Below are positions 1 through 12,000 of a DNA stretch of 64,000 nt, one piece after another. How positions within the stretch are numbered: position 1 is the stretch's first letter; each line of letters starts with the position of its first letter. The stretch is from CAYOHG01 sp964465125 (GTDB lineage: Bacteria; Planctomycetota; Phycisphaerae; UBA1845; Fen-1342), in NCBI GenBank assembly GCA_964465125.1, contig CAYXIO010000010.1, forward strand, positions 1 through 64,000, in the 5' to 3' direction. Below the pieces are notes generated by a model. It worked only from the letters and a program-made list of their open reading frames with translations. It had not been told where the DNA came from and did not search any database. The translations under genes and the position numbers were made by a program.

Positions 1-3000
1 GAAGCCCCCGGCCCCCCCGCCGCGGCCGAGGAACCGAAGCCGGCCGCGCCGTCCGAGCCAACGGTGCGCCAGCGGCGCAGCGGCCTGCCGGAAGACGGGG
101 AGTGGTTCAACTTCCGCGACACCCCGTGGGAGGAAGTGATTGCGATCTTCGCCGAGCGGCTGGGCAAGCCGCTGCTGGCGACGGAGGACACGATCATCGG
201 CGGGGCGCTGACGTACGTGAACGACCGGAAGTTCACGAAGGACGAGGCGCTCGACGAGTTGAACCTCATCATGCACGAGAAGGGGTACCGGTTCGTCGAG
301 GAAGAGCACCACATCCGCATCATCCCGGTGAACGAGCTGCGCGAGTGGGTACCGGTCAAGCAGACGTTCGATTCCGTGGCGGCGTTCGAGGCCGCCAACA
401 CGCGCGATATGGACTTCGTCGTCGTGTACTGGCAGGTGCGCGATCGGCCGGCGCGGTCGTACGTCGAAATGTTCGCCGACGCGCTGCCCGATTCGGCGCT
501 GCTGTCGGATTTGGGGGACAGCAACCAGGTGAAGCTGGTCGCGCTGGCCCGCGACGTGCGGCGGTTCCTGCTGCTGAAAGACAAGGTGAAGTTTGAGCCG
601 TCCGACCCGCGCGTGCTGCGGATTTTCGACATCAAGACCAACGCGATGGATATCGAGCAGCGCGTGCGGAGCTTCCTGCGCATCGGCGGGGGTGCCGCGC
701 AGCCGCTGGCGCCCAAGCTCGTCCGTGATCCGCGCAGCGGGCAGATGATTCCGCAGGCCGCGCCGGCCACGCCGACCGCCCCGGAGGGCGACGTGCTGAT
801 GGTGGCCGACGAGCGGACCAACTCGATCATCGTCAAAGCCACCGAGGAGAAGATCACCGAGATTTCCGATCTGATCGAGAAGCTCGATCAGAAGCCCGAC
901 ATCGGCGAGTTCAAGACCGAGGTCATCCCGGTCGAGCACGGCGACGCCGCCCAAATCGCGACGCTCCTGAACGAGGTCTTTCGTCAGGAGCAGGGCCAGG
1001 CCGCGGGGCAGTCGCCGGTCTGGCAACAACAGCAACAGGCGCTCCAACAGCAGATGCAGCAACGGGCACGGCGGGGCGTGCAGCCGGGCCAACCGCAGCC
1101 GCCGCAGCCGATGCCGATGCAGGTCGGGGCCGCGCCGGAGTCGATCATCGTCGAGGGCGTGTTTGAGCGGGCGAAGAAGACGATCCGACTGGTGGCCGAG
1201 CCGCGGATGAACGCGCTGATCGTGTACGCGAACGCTGAAGGCATGGAGCGTGTGCGGAAGATGCTGGGCGAGCTCGACAAGGAGCACCCGGACAACCTGC
1301 GCACGTTCAAGCTGGAGAATGCCAAGGTCAGCGACATCGCGCCGCTGTTGACACAGCTTGTGAATGAGCTCGGGCAAACCACCGCGGCGGGCGGACGGGG
1401 CGGGGCCAGCGTGGTCCCGGACGATGCCAATAATCTGTTCTACGTGATCGCCGAGCGTGATCTGATGGACCGCATCGCGGAGCTGATTACGCGGCTGGAC
1501 GTTTCCTCGGCCGAGCGGCAGCGGCACGTCATCGAGCTCAAGCGGCTGCGGCCCAGCGACGTGGCCAGCATGGTGCAGACGTTGATCGGGGGCGGCAGCG
1601 CGGCGCGGCGCTCGACTGGTACCGCCATTCGATCCAAGCTCCCCGGCGGCAGCCCGATGATGCCGCCCAGCGTTCCGCCGAGCAGCGGCGGGGCGAGCGC
1701 CGAGACGTTCCAGGTCATCGCCCTGGACGAAGCGCAACTGTTGATCGTCCTGTGCTCGGACCGCGACTGGCAGAAGATCGAAGAGACGATCCGGATGTGG
1801 GACGAGCGGGCGCTGACGAACACGCCGCGGCTCGAGTCTTTCACGATCGCCGAGGGCAACCCGGCGGCCATCGCGGCGACGCTTCAGAACTTCTATCGCA
1901 CCTATCAGCACCCGGTGCTGGGGTCGTCGCCGGTCACGATCCAGCCCGAGGGGGACAAGCTCTATGTCTACGCGATCGAGCCGGCAATCGAGGAGATCGC
2001 CGCGCTGATCGAGACGCTCGACGTCGAGGCGGTCACGAACAAGGTGGAGATTCTGCCGCTCGTGAACGCGGACGCGACGCAGGTCGCGACGCAGGTCACG
2101 CAGTTCCTCGCGAGATCCGGGCCGAAGGCCGCGGGCGCGGCGGGGCCGCTGGTCATGCCGGAGCCGGCGATCAACGCGCTGCTCGTGCAGGGCGACAAGG
2201 CCGACGTGGACAAGATCAAAGGCTTCGTGCGCGAGATCGACCTGTGCATCGGCGCGCAGGCCACCGAGCAGCGTTTCTACACGCTGCGCTACGTGCAGCC
2301 GCAGGAGATGTCGACCGCCATCCAGAACATCTTTGGCGCGGCGAAGGCCGGGAAGGCCGGCCCGACGGTGGCCCAGGTGCGGGCGATCGCGGCGGGGGCG
2401 CAGCTCATCGTCGAAGCCCCCAAGGAGAAGTTCACCGCCATCGAGGCGTTCATCAAACAGATGGACGATCCGAAGGGCAACGAGCTGGTTTTCAAGACCA
2501 TCAAGCTGACGGGGCGCGATGTGGCGTCCGCGGCGACGACGCTCGCGACGACGTTGCGCGGGCTGGTGCGGCCCGGCGCGCCGCAGCCGACGTTTACGCC
2601 GGACGCAGCGAGCGAGTCGATCCTCGCGGTCGCGACGGCCGACTTGTGGCCGAAGATTGACGAGCTAGTGGCGACGTTTCAGGAGGGCGCGGAAGAGCTG
2701 CTGCCGGTGACCATCCCGCTGAAGCACCAGACGCCGGACCAGGTGGCGAACCTCATCAACCAGTTCTTCGGGGCAGGCCGGCCGGGGGCCGGGCAGGGCC
2801 GGCAACAGGAAGTGCAGGCCCAGGCCGCCGGCGGACAACTCGTCGTGAAGGCGACGAAGAAGCGGCTGGAAGAGGTCAAGAAGCTGATCGAGGAGCTGGA
2901 CGCCGCCGACCCCGCCGGGCTACAGGTGAAAACGTACACCCTGCGCGTGCTGAACGCGGCGACGGTGGCGACGCAGGTGCAGTTGTACCTGCGGAGCATT

Positions 3001-6000
3001 CTGCCCACGCAGCGCAGCGGACAGTTGCAGCCGAGCGCCTTCGGCGAGCCGACGACGAACACGCTGGTGGTGCTGGCGCCGGCGGAGCAGTTGCCGTTCA
3101 TCGACGGGCTGGTGTCCCAGTTCGAGAATGCGGAACGGCCGGAGTCGGGCGCCAGGACTTACGCTCTGAAGAACGCGCGCGCCGAGCAAATCGCCACCAA
3201 TCTCGACCAGATGCTCAAGTTCAAGGTCGCCGAGCGCGAGGGCGATGTTCGCAAGACCCGCATTCCGACCTCCGTGATGGCGGACCAGGCCGGCAATCGC
3301 CTGGTGGTGTTCGCGCCGGAGGATTACCAGGAACTGGCCGGCAAGCTGATCAAGATGTTGGATGAGGAAGTCACGGTCGGCGATGTCGTCCACATCATCC
3401 CGCTGGAAAACGGCGACGCCCAACAGGTGGCCGCGTCCCTCGACAAGGTGATCCAGGGCAACAAGACCGGCAGCGGCACGCCGGGGGCGCGCAGCGGCAC
3501 GTCCACCGTGCGCGTCTCGGCCGACGTCGGCAGCAACTCCGTCATCCTCGGCGGGCTGGCCAAAGACCTGGCCGAGGTCGAAAAGTGGCTCAACGACCTC
3601 GACATCAACAGCACCCGCGTGCCGGAGCTCCAGGTCTTTCGCCTCAAGCACGCGAATACGCGCCGCGTCGTGGACACCGCCAAGGCCGTCTACGGCGGCA
3701 GCAAGACGCCGCAGGACCAGGTGACCATCACCGCCGACGACTACAGCGGCGAGATCATCGTCACCGCCAACAAGCGGAAGATGCGGCAGGTTGAGGCTTT
3801 CATCCAGCAGCTTGACGCCCCGCCGGTGGAGGGCGAGGAGGGCACCTTGCCGGGCGGCAGGCAGCTTTATTTCGTCGATTTGCAGAAGGGCAAAGGCAGC
3901 GACATCGCCTGGAGCGTCGAGGACCTCTTGCCCGACCCGGACGATGGCGGCCCGAGCATTGATTACGACATCTGGGACGACACGTACCTGATCGTGAAGT
4001 GCCGGCCGGCCGAGTTTCCGATGGTCGAAAAGCTCATTCGCGACTTCGACGCCCGCGCCAAGCTCGACCGGAAAGTGGTCGTGCGCAAGCTGCGCGGCGA
4101 TCCCAGCCAGCTTGTGCCGTACATCCAGGCCAAGCAGGGCGACGAGGTCGTCATCGAACAGGCCAAGGTCGGCAAGGAGAAACTCAAGACGCTCGTGATC
4201 GACGTCTGGCCGGAGGGCGAAGAGCCGCCGGCCCGCAAAGAGAAGCGCGAAAAGGACAAGCTCGAGCGACCGGAGCTTGAGAAACAGCGGCTTGAGAAAC
4301 CGGCTGTGCCGGGTGCCGCCGGCGTCAGTCCGCGGCGCCTGCTGGACGAGATCGAACGCGAGTTGGCGGGCGAAGCGGTGGCCAGCGGGGCGTGGATTCC
4401 GCGCGCCAGCATGACGGTCAAGCCGGTCGCTTTCGACGAGCCGCCCGCGGCGAAGCCGCAGAGCACGCCGGCGCCGCAGAAACCAACTACGACCACCGCG
4501 CCCGTAGAACGTGAAAGAGCCCGCATCGTCCTCCAGCCTGACGGCACGGTCGTGATCGAGGGCCCGAAGGACCAGGTGGACGACATCGAGGACGCCATCG
4601 ACCTGCTCGAGGAAGACCTCACGGTCGGCGAAGTCATTCGGATTTTCCGGTTCCGCTACGGCGACGTCAGCGCGGCGGCCGAAGTGCTCAGCGCGATGTT
4701 CGACGTGCAGCAGCGGCAGATCGTGATTCAGCCGCCGCAACAGCAGCCGCGGCCCGGCCAGCAGGGTCGCCCCGGCGAGGAAGGCCGCGGCGGACAGCAG
4801 GGCGGCGGGCTGATGGACCAGTTCCGCACGATGGTCGGCGGCCAGCCGCAGGAAGCCGGCAAGAAGGGCGCCGGGTCTCGGATGCGGATCATCCCCGATC
4901 CCGGCCACAACTACCTGATCGTCAAGTGCGACGAGGCCGACCTGCCGGACATCATCCAACTGCTGCGCGAGCTGGACATTCCGCCGGGCGAGGTGCAGAT
5001 CAAGATCTTCCAGCTCAAGAACCTGCTCGCGGACGAGACCGCCGAGAACATCCGCGACGTGCTCGGCATTTCCAAGGTGCAGCAGAAGCGCGGCGGCACG
5101 CGCCAGCCGCAGATGCCCCCGCGCCCGGGGCAGCCGGGCCAGCAACAGCAGCAGCTTTTCGAGATGCTCCAGCAGCAGATGGTCTCCGTCCCCGGCGTCG
5201 AAGGCGGGGCCAAGGTCGAGCGGGTCGAGATCATCCCCAACGGCGTCACGAATTCCCTGCTGGTTTCCGCCCCGCCTGAAGTCATGGGGCTGATTGAGAA
5301 GGTCATCCGCGACCTCGAGGAGCTCGAGGGCCGCGACGTCGTCGGCATCTACTACCACCCGCTGACCAAGGCGCGGGTGGACGACATCTTGCCATTGCTC
5401 CAGGAGATTTTCTCCACCGCGACCGGCGGCAGCGCCGGTGGCGGACCCAGCATGCCCCGCGGCCTGCGCGGCCTGACGGGCGGCGGCGGCGGCGGAACGT
5501 CGCCCGCCTCGCTCGGCCCGGTGACGATTTCCGCCGACCCGCGCAGTAACACGATCATCTTCACGGCCCAAAACAAGGACCGCGAGACGGTCGAGAAACA
5601 CATCCAGGCCCTCGACATCGACGGCGCCGTCGCCGAGGCCGAAATGTACGTCTGTCGCTACGGCGATGCGGACGCGATCGCCTCCGCCGTCGAGGCCCTG
5701 TTCGCCGGCGGCGGCGCGGCGCGGCTGGGCGCTCCTGGCGCGCCCCGCAGCGGCGGTGCGTCCGACGTGCGCATCGTCCCCGAAGCCGCGACGAACACGA
5801 TTCTCGTCTGGGCCCCCGCGGACAAACGCGATTTGATCTTCGACAAGATCGAGGCCCTGGACAAACTCACGCAGCAGGACATCCGCGAAATCGCCATTCG
5901 CTTCGCCGACCCGGAGAAGCTGGCGACGACGCTGTCGGAGATTTTCGCGACCGGCACGAGCGCCGCGCCCGGCGGACGCAGTCGGCGGGCACGGCAGCCG

Positions 6001-9000
6001 GGCGGGGCCGCCGGCGCTCCCGGCGCTGGCCCGAACGTCACCAACACGGGCCGCATCATGATCCTGGGTGACAAACCCGCGAAGAAGTTGCTGGTCCGCG
6101 CCCCGAACGAGATCTTCACGCAGATCGAAGAGCTGGTGCTGACGCTCGATCACCCCAGCTCCCAGATGCAGCTCAAGCGCTTCCAACTCAAGCACGCCGA
6201 CGCGACCGGCGTGGTCGATTCGGTCAAGCAGGCCATGGCGGATTACGTCCTGGCCGCCAAGACCACGGGTACCGAGACCGACTTTGATGCCTTCACGGCG
6301 GTGCCCGACGCGCGCACCAACAGCGTCATGGTCGTCGGCTCCGAGCAGACGTTCGCGTTCGTGCAACAGGTGCTCGCGGCGGTCGATGTCGAGACGCCCA
6401 AGGACCAGCAGAAGGAATTCCGCATCTTCATGCTCGAAAAGGCCGCCGCCGCCACCGTCGCGGAGGCGATCAACGGCTTTGCCACCGGCGGCGCCGCGGG
6501 CGGCCAGGCCGGCGGCAAACGCCCCGGCGGGGCCGGCGCTGCGGCAGGCGCGCCGCGCGAGCTGAACGTCTTCGCTGTCGCCGAGGAACCCACCAACTCG
6601 GTCATGGTCTTCGGCAAGGCCGAGGACATCGACGTGGTTGAGGAGCTGGTGATCGCACGGCTGGAAGACAGCATCGCGGACCGGACGCGGATCGAGACGG
6701 TCGCGGTGAACAACGTCCCGCCGTCACAGATTGTCAGCTTCATCTCGATGTTCATGGGCGAAACCGGGCGCACCGGCGGCGGTCAGCCGGGACGGTCCGG
6801 GCAGCGCGCCGGCGGCGAGCAAACCACCGGCCCGCAGATGGTCCCCAACGACAGCGCCAAAACGCTTGTCGTGCGCGGCACCCGGCGGCAGATCGAAGAA
6901 ATCCGCGACCTCGTGACGCGCTTCGACGACCCCGACATGGTCCAGGCGACCGTCAAGGTCGTCGAAATCCCGCGCGGCCAGGATTCCGCCCGGCTGGCCG
7001 CCGACATCGAGCAGATCGTCAACCAGAACGAGCAGGACCTCGCCGACCGCACGGGGCGTCAGGCGCGTAAGGTCGTCCTGCGCGGCGATCAGTACACCAA
7101 CGCGATCATCGCCGCCGGCGATCCGGCCCTGTTCGGGCAGGTCGAATCGATCGTCAAGCAGCTTGGCGAAGTGCGCTCCGACCAGTACGTCACGACGATC
7201 ATCGAGTTGAAGAACCTGTCGGCGCAGGACGCCGAAGACGTGATTAACCAGCTTCAGAAGAAGGGCACCGGCGGCCGTGGCGGGGGCGGCGGCGTGCGAC
7301 CCGCGGGCGGCAGCAGCAGCGGCGGCAAACCCAGCGCCCCGCGCCCGTCCGGCGGTTCGGCGGCTCCGGCCAAACCTCCAAGCGCTCCGCAGCCGGCACC
7401 CGCGAAGCCGAGTTCTCCGCCGGCGCCGCGCAAGCCGAGCGGTACACCCGCCCCGGCCCCCGGCGGTGGTGGCGGCAAACCTGCCCCAGCGCCGGGCGGT
7501 GGCGGCAAGAAGAGTTCGTTCGCTCCGCCGCCGGCGGACCAGCCCTGGACGATCAAGCCGGTGGCGTGGGTCGAGCCGTACGTGACCGCCACGCCGCTGT
7601 CGCCGTTCGTCGCGTTGATGCTCGGCGAAAGCGTGCTGGCGGACGATCCGCCCAGCACAGCGCCGAGCCGCACCGAATCAGAGCCGCGAAGCGTTAGCGA
7701 GCGTCCTGGCACCGCGAAGCAGAGCTTCGCGGTCCCCGGCGCTGGCGAGCGAACTCCGAGCCGCGAGCGCCAGCGAGCGAACGCTGACCAGGAACCCCCC
7801 GCCGCGCCGACCACGCGCGACGCCCCGCGGACGCCGACGGTCCGCGAGCAGGCGCTGAAGGAAATCGAGAAGGACCTGCTCAGCAAGACGCCGAAGCCCG
7901 AACCGACCCCGCCGCCGGCCGTCGAAGCGGTGTCCGCCCAAGACGAGGAACCTACTTCCGAGCCGATCGACCTGCCGCGCGAAAGCCTGAGCGGCATCAC
8001 CGGCTCGCTGAAGGGCGAAGTGACGGCCAAAGCGCTCGACAGCCAGCGCATCGTGATCGAAGGCGACGAAGGCGACGTGGCGTTCATCGAAAGCGTCTTG
8101 CGGATGATGGAGCGAACCACGTCCCCCGCGCTGATCGAGGTCTTCACGCTGAAAAAGTCGAAAGCCACCGCGCTCCAGCCGATCATCGAGAAAGCCGTCA
8201 AGGCGTGGATTGATGCCCGGACCAAGACCCCCGGTCCGCAGGACAAATTCAGCATCAACGCCGAGGGCCGCAGCAACGCCCTGATCGTCTCCGCGTCCAC
8301 GCAGCTCATGGAGGTCATCCGCGACCTGGTGGACCGGCTGGACGTGGACACGCCGGAGACCGACGCGCGCACGCTGGTGTTGGAGCACATCCGGGCCGCG
8401 GAGGCGGTCTCGATCCTGAAGCCGACTGTCGAGAAGTTGAACAAGCTGCGGGCGGTGCCGACCGAATCGCAGGCCGCGATCGAGGCGATCGACCGCAACA
8501 ACAGCGTGATGATCATCGGCACGCCGGCGGACATCGAGGAAATCGAGAAGTGGTTTGAGGCCATCGACGTCGAGATCACTGCCGAACAGAAGAAGAAGAG
8601 CTTCGTGCGGGCCGACGCGATTCTGATTCAGCTCAAGAATGCCCAGGCGGAAGACGTGGCCAAGGTCATCAACGACATGATCAAGGCCGAGCTCGAGACC
8701 GCGTCACAGGCCGGCGGCGGCGACCGCAAGACCGCGGGCAAGCCGATCGTCAAGACGATCAAGCTGCACATGCCCGATGGCACGGAGTTGCCGGAGCTGG
8801 AGCTGGATTATCCGATCCGCCTGATTTCCGAGAAGGGCACGAATTCGCTCATCATCTTCTCGACGCCGGACAACAACACGGCCCTGGAGGCGATTGTCGG
8901 GCTGTTCGACACGCTGCCGGTGGGTGCGGACACGGACGTGAAAGCGTTCGCCCTGCGGCACGCGGCGGCGGAAGAAGTGTCGAAGCTGCTCACCGACCTG

Positions 9001-12000
9001 TTCAAAGACAAGACCTACCTGAATCGTCCGAGCGAAGGCGAAGGCAAGGGGCTGGAGAAGGGCAAGCTGCCGCCGGTGCCGCCGGGCCTGGCGGCCAAGG
9101 GCCTGCCGTACCCGCTGGTCGTGCAGTCCGACGCGCGCAGCAACACGGTGCTGGTGGTAGGCCGCAAGGATGCGGTGCTGCTGGCCGGCGGGCTGATCAG
9201 CGAACTCGATCGGCCCACGGTCGAATTGGGACTTAAGCCCTATGTGATTCAGCTTAAGAGCGCCCAGGCCGCCCAGCTCACCGACAAGCTCAAGAAGCTG
9301 TGGGAGGACCGGACCAAGGCCCTGCACGGCGACAAGAACACCGCGCGCGACAGTGCGCTGTTTCACGCCGACGAACGCAGCAACAAGCTGATTGTCCTGG
9401 CGAGCGATGATGTCTACGACATGGTCGAAGACCTCGTGCTCCAGCTTGACGCCTCTGACAAGTACAGCGTCGTGGATATGCGCTATCGGGCGCTGGCCCA
9501 CGCCGACGCGGTGAAGCTCAAGAACCTGCTTGAAGAGACGTTCAAGAGCAAGAAGGACGCCGAGAAGGCCAGCAACAAGGACGCCGCGGACACGCTCTCT
9601 GTCCTCGCGGACACGCGCAGCAACTCGCTGCTTTTGACCGGCACGCGCGATTACCTCGACGAAGCCGAGCGGCTGGTTGCGCAACTCGATCAGAAGTTCG
9701 ACCCGACCGTCGAGTTCAAGGCCCGCAAGGTCAAGCTCAACACGGCCCCCAACGTGGCGTCGCTCTTGAAGGAGATGGTCGAAAAGGCCCTGGCGACGAA
9801 GGACTCCAAGCTCAGCGGCACGCCGATCCATGTGTCCGCGGACCCGGTTTCGGACAGCCTGCTGATCGCGGCGGCCCATGAGGACATGGAACTCGTGGAA
9901 CGCTGGGTGGACATTCTCGACCGGCCCAGCGAGGTCGGCCGCATGACTCGCATCATCCCGCTCGCGCGGGCCACGGCCGACAGCGTCGCGAAGGCCGTGC
10001 AGGACATCTTCAAGAGCAAGGGCGGCGGGGGCGGCGGCAAGGGCGGCGAGATCGACGTGGCCATCTCCGCCGACAAGGCCACGAACGCGGTGGTCGCGTT
10101 TGGCCCGCCGGCGCTCGTCAAAGACGTGGAAGAGTTCGTGCGGCAGCTTGACGCCACGACGGCGACCAAGAGCACGATCGTCCGCATCTTCAAGCTCGAG
10201 CAGGCGTCCGCCCAGGACGCCGGCGAGCTGCTGAACCGCATCCTCGAACTCCGCGGCGGCTCCGTCGGCGGAACCGGCGGGGGCGGCGGCGGCGGAACGT
10301 CCGGCGGCCTGAAGGACGAAGAGAAACAGATTCTGCTGGTGTTCCAGCGGCAGCTTCCCGACCTGGGGCTGGAAACCCTGAAGGCCATCCGCAAAGACGT
10401 GACGGTGATCTCCGATGTGCGCACGAACGCGCTGGTCGTCACGGCCCCGGCGGACAGCATGGAACTGATGGAAGAACTGGTGAAGACGGTCGATGTCCCG
10501 CCGCAGGACGCGAAAATCCGCGTCTTCCGCCTGCGCAACTCCGACGCTGAGCAGATGGTCAAGACGCTCGAAACGCTCTTCGAGCGCAAGACCACGGGCC
10601 GCCAGGGTGGCTCCGCCGCCGGCGGTGACCAGCCCGAGCGCGTGCTGACGATCGGCGAAGGGCTCGGCGGCGAAGGCGGCCGCCAGGAGATCGCCTTCAC
10701 CACCGACGTGCGGACCAATTCCGTGATCGCCGCGGGCACGGCGGGTTACCTGAACCTCGCCGAGCAGACCATCATGGAGCTCGACACGGTCCCGCTCACC
10801 GACCGCGTGACGTTTGTCTATGCCCCGCGGAACATCAAGGCCAAGTCGCTGGTGCCGTCGCTCAAGGACTTCAGCGACGCCGAGCAAAACCGCCTCAAGG
10901 ACATCGGCAAGGACGTGTCGATCGGCGCGAAACAGGAGCGGCAGATCGTCGCGATCGCGAACGAGGACGCCAACCGCGTGATCCTCAGCGTCGATCCGCG
11001 CTTCCAGGACTCGGTGATGGATGTGGTTAAGCAGCTTGACCAGCCCCCGCCACAGGTGCTGATCCAGGTGCTGATCGTCGAAGTCACCATGTCGAACTCG
11101 CTCGACCTCGGCGTCGAATTCGCGTTCCAGGATCTCCAGTACGCCAAGGCCGGCGTCGGCGACACGACCACCTTCGATTTCGTCGGCGGCACCGACATCG
11201 GTTCCGCCGGCAGCGGTCTGGGCGGCTTCAGCTTCACGATCACCGGTGCCGACTTCAACTTCCTGTTCCGCACGCTCCAGAGCGAGAACAACCTCCAGGT
11301 CCTCAGTCGGCCGCAGATCGTCGCCCAGGACAACCAGAAGGCCTCGCTCGAGATCGGCGACGACGTGCCCTACATCAGCGGGACGGCGACCACCACCGGC
11401 GGCGTGACCAGCGTCAACGTCGCCCGCGAAAAAGTCGGCATCAAGCTCGAAGTGACGCCGCAGATCAACCCCGACGGCTACGTGCGCATGGAGATCAAGC
11501 AGGAGGTGTCGGACATCACCGGCTCGACGGTCGCCGTTGGCCAGGGTGTGACGGCCCCGGTCTTCTTCCGCCGCAACGCGAACACGACCTTGACCGTCAA
11601 GGACAATGAGACGGTCTTGCTCGGCGGACTGATCACGTCGCGCACGGAGAACAAAGAGACCAAGGTGCCGATCGTCGGCGACATCCCCGGTCTGGGCCTG
11701 CTCTTCCGCAACCAGAACGACAACACCAAGCGGACGGAGTTGCTGGTCGTGCTCACGCCGCACGTCGTCCGCACGATCGAGGAATTCCAAGAACTGTCGC
11801 TGGCCCAGCGGGACGCGACGGAGCTGGTACCGGTCGAAATCCTCACCGACCCGCTGTTGCAGGGCCTGCGCGTCGAGCCGGAAGCCACGCCGGGCCTCGA
11901 GGGCGAGCTGGTGGAACCCGCCATGCAGGACGCGGTCCGTCGCGAAGAGCTGGGCGTGGATGAGGATGAATACGGTCCGGTCCGGCCGACGCTGCGTGTC

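Noticed and set aside
2920..6366. Very long antisense open frame (over 1100 codons) opposite the secretin, and another at 8704-12204
   Set aside because: Both are Arg/His/Asp-rich, have no family motif and lie fully opposite a well-supported gene. In GC-rich DNA with strong third-position bias such antisense frames are expected.
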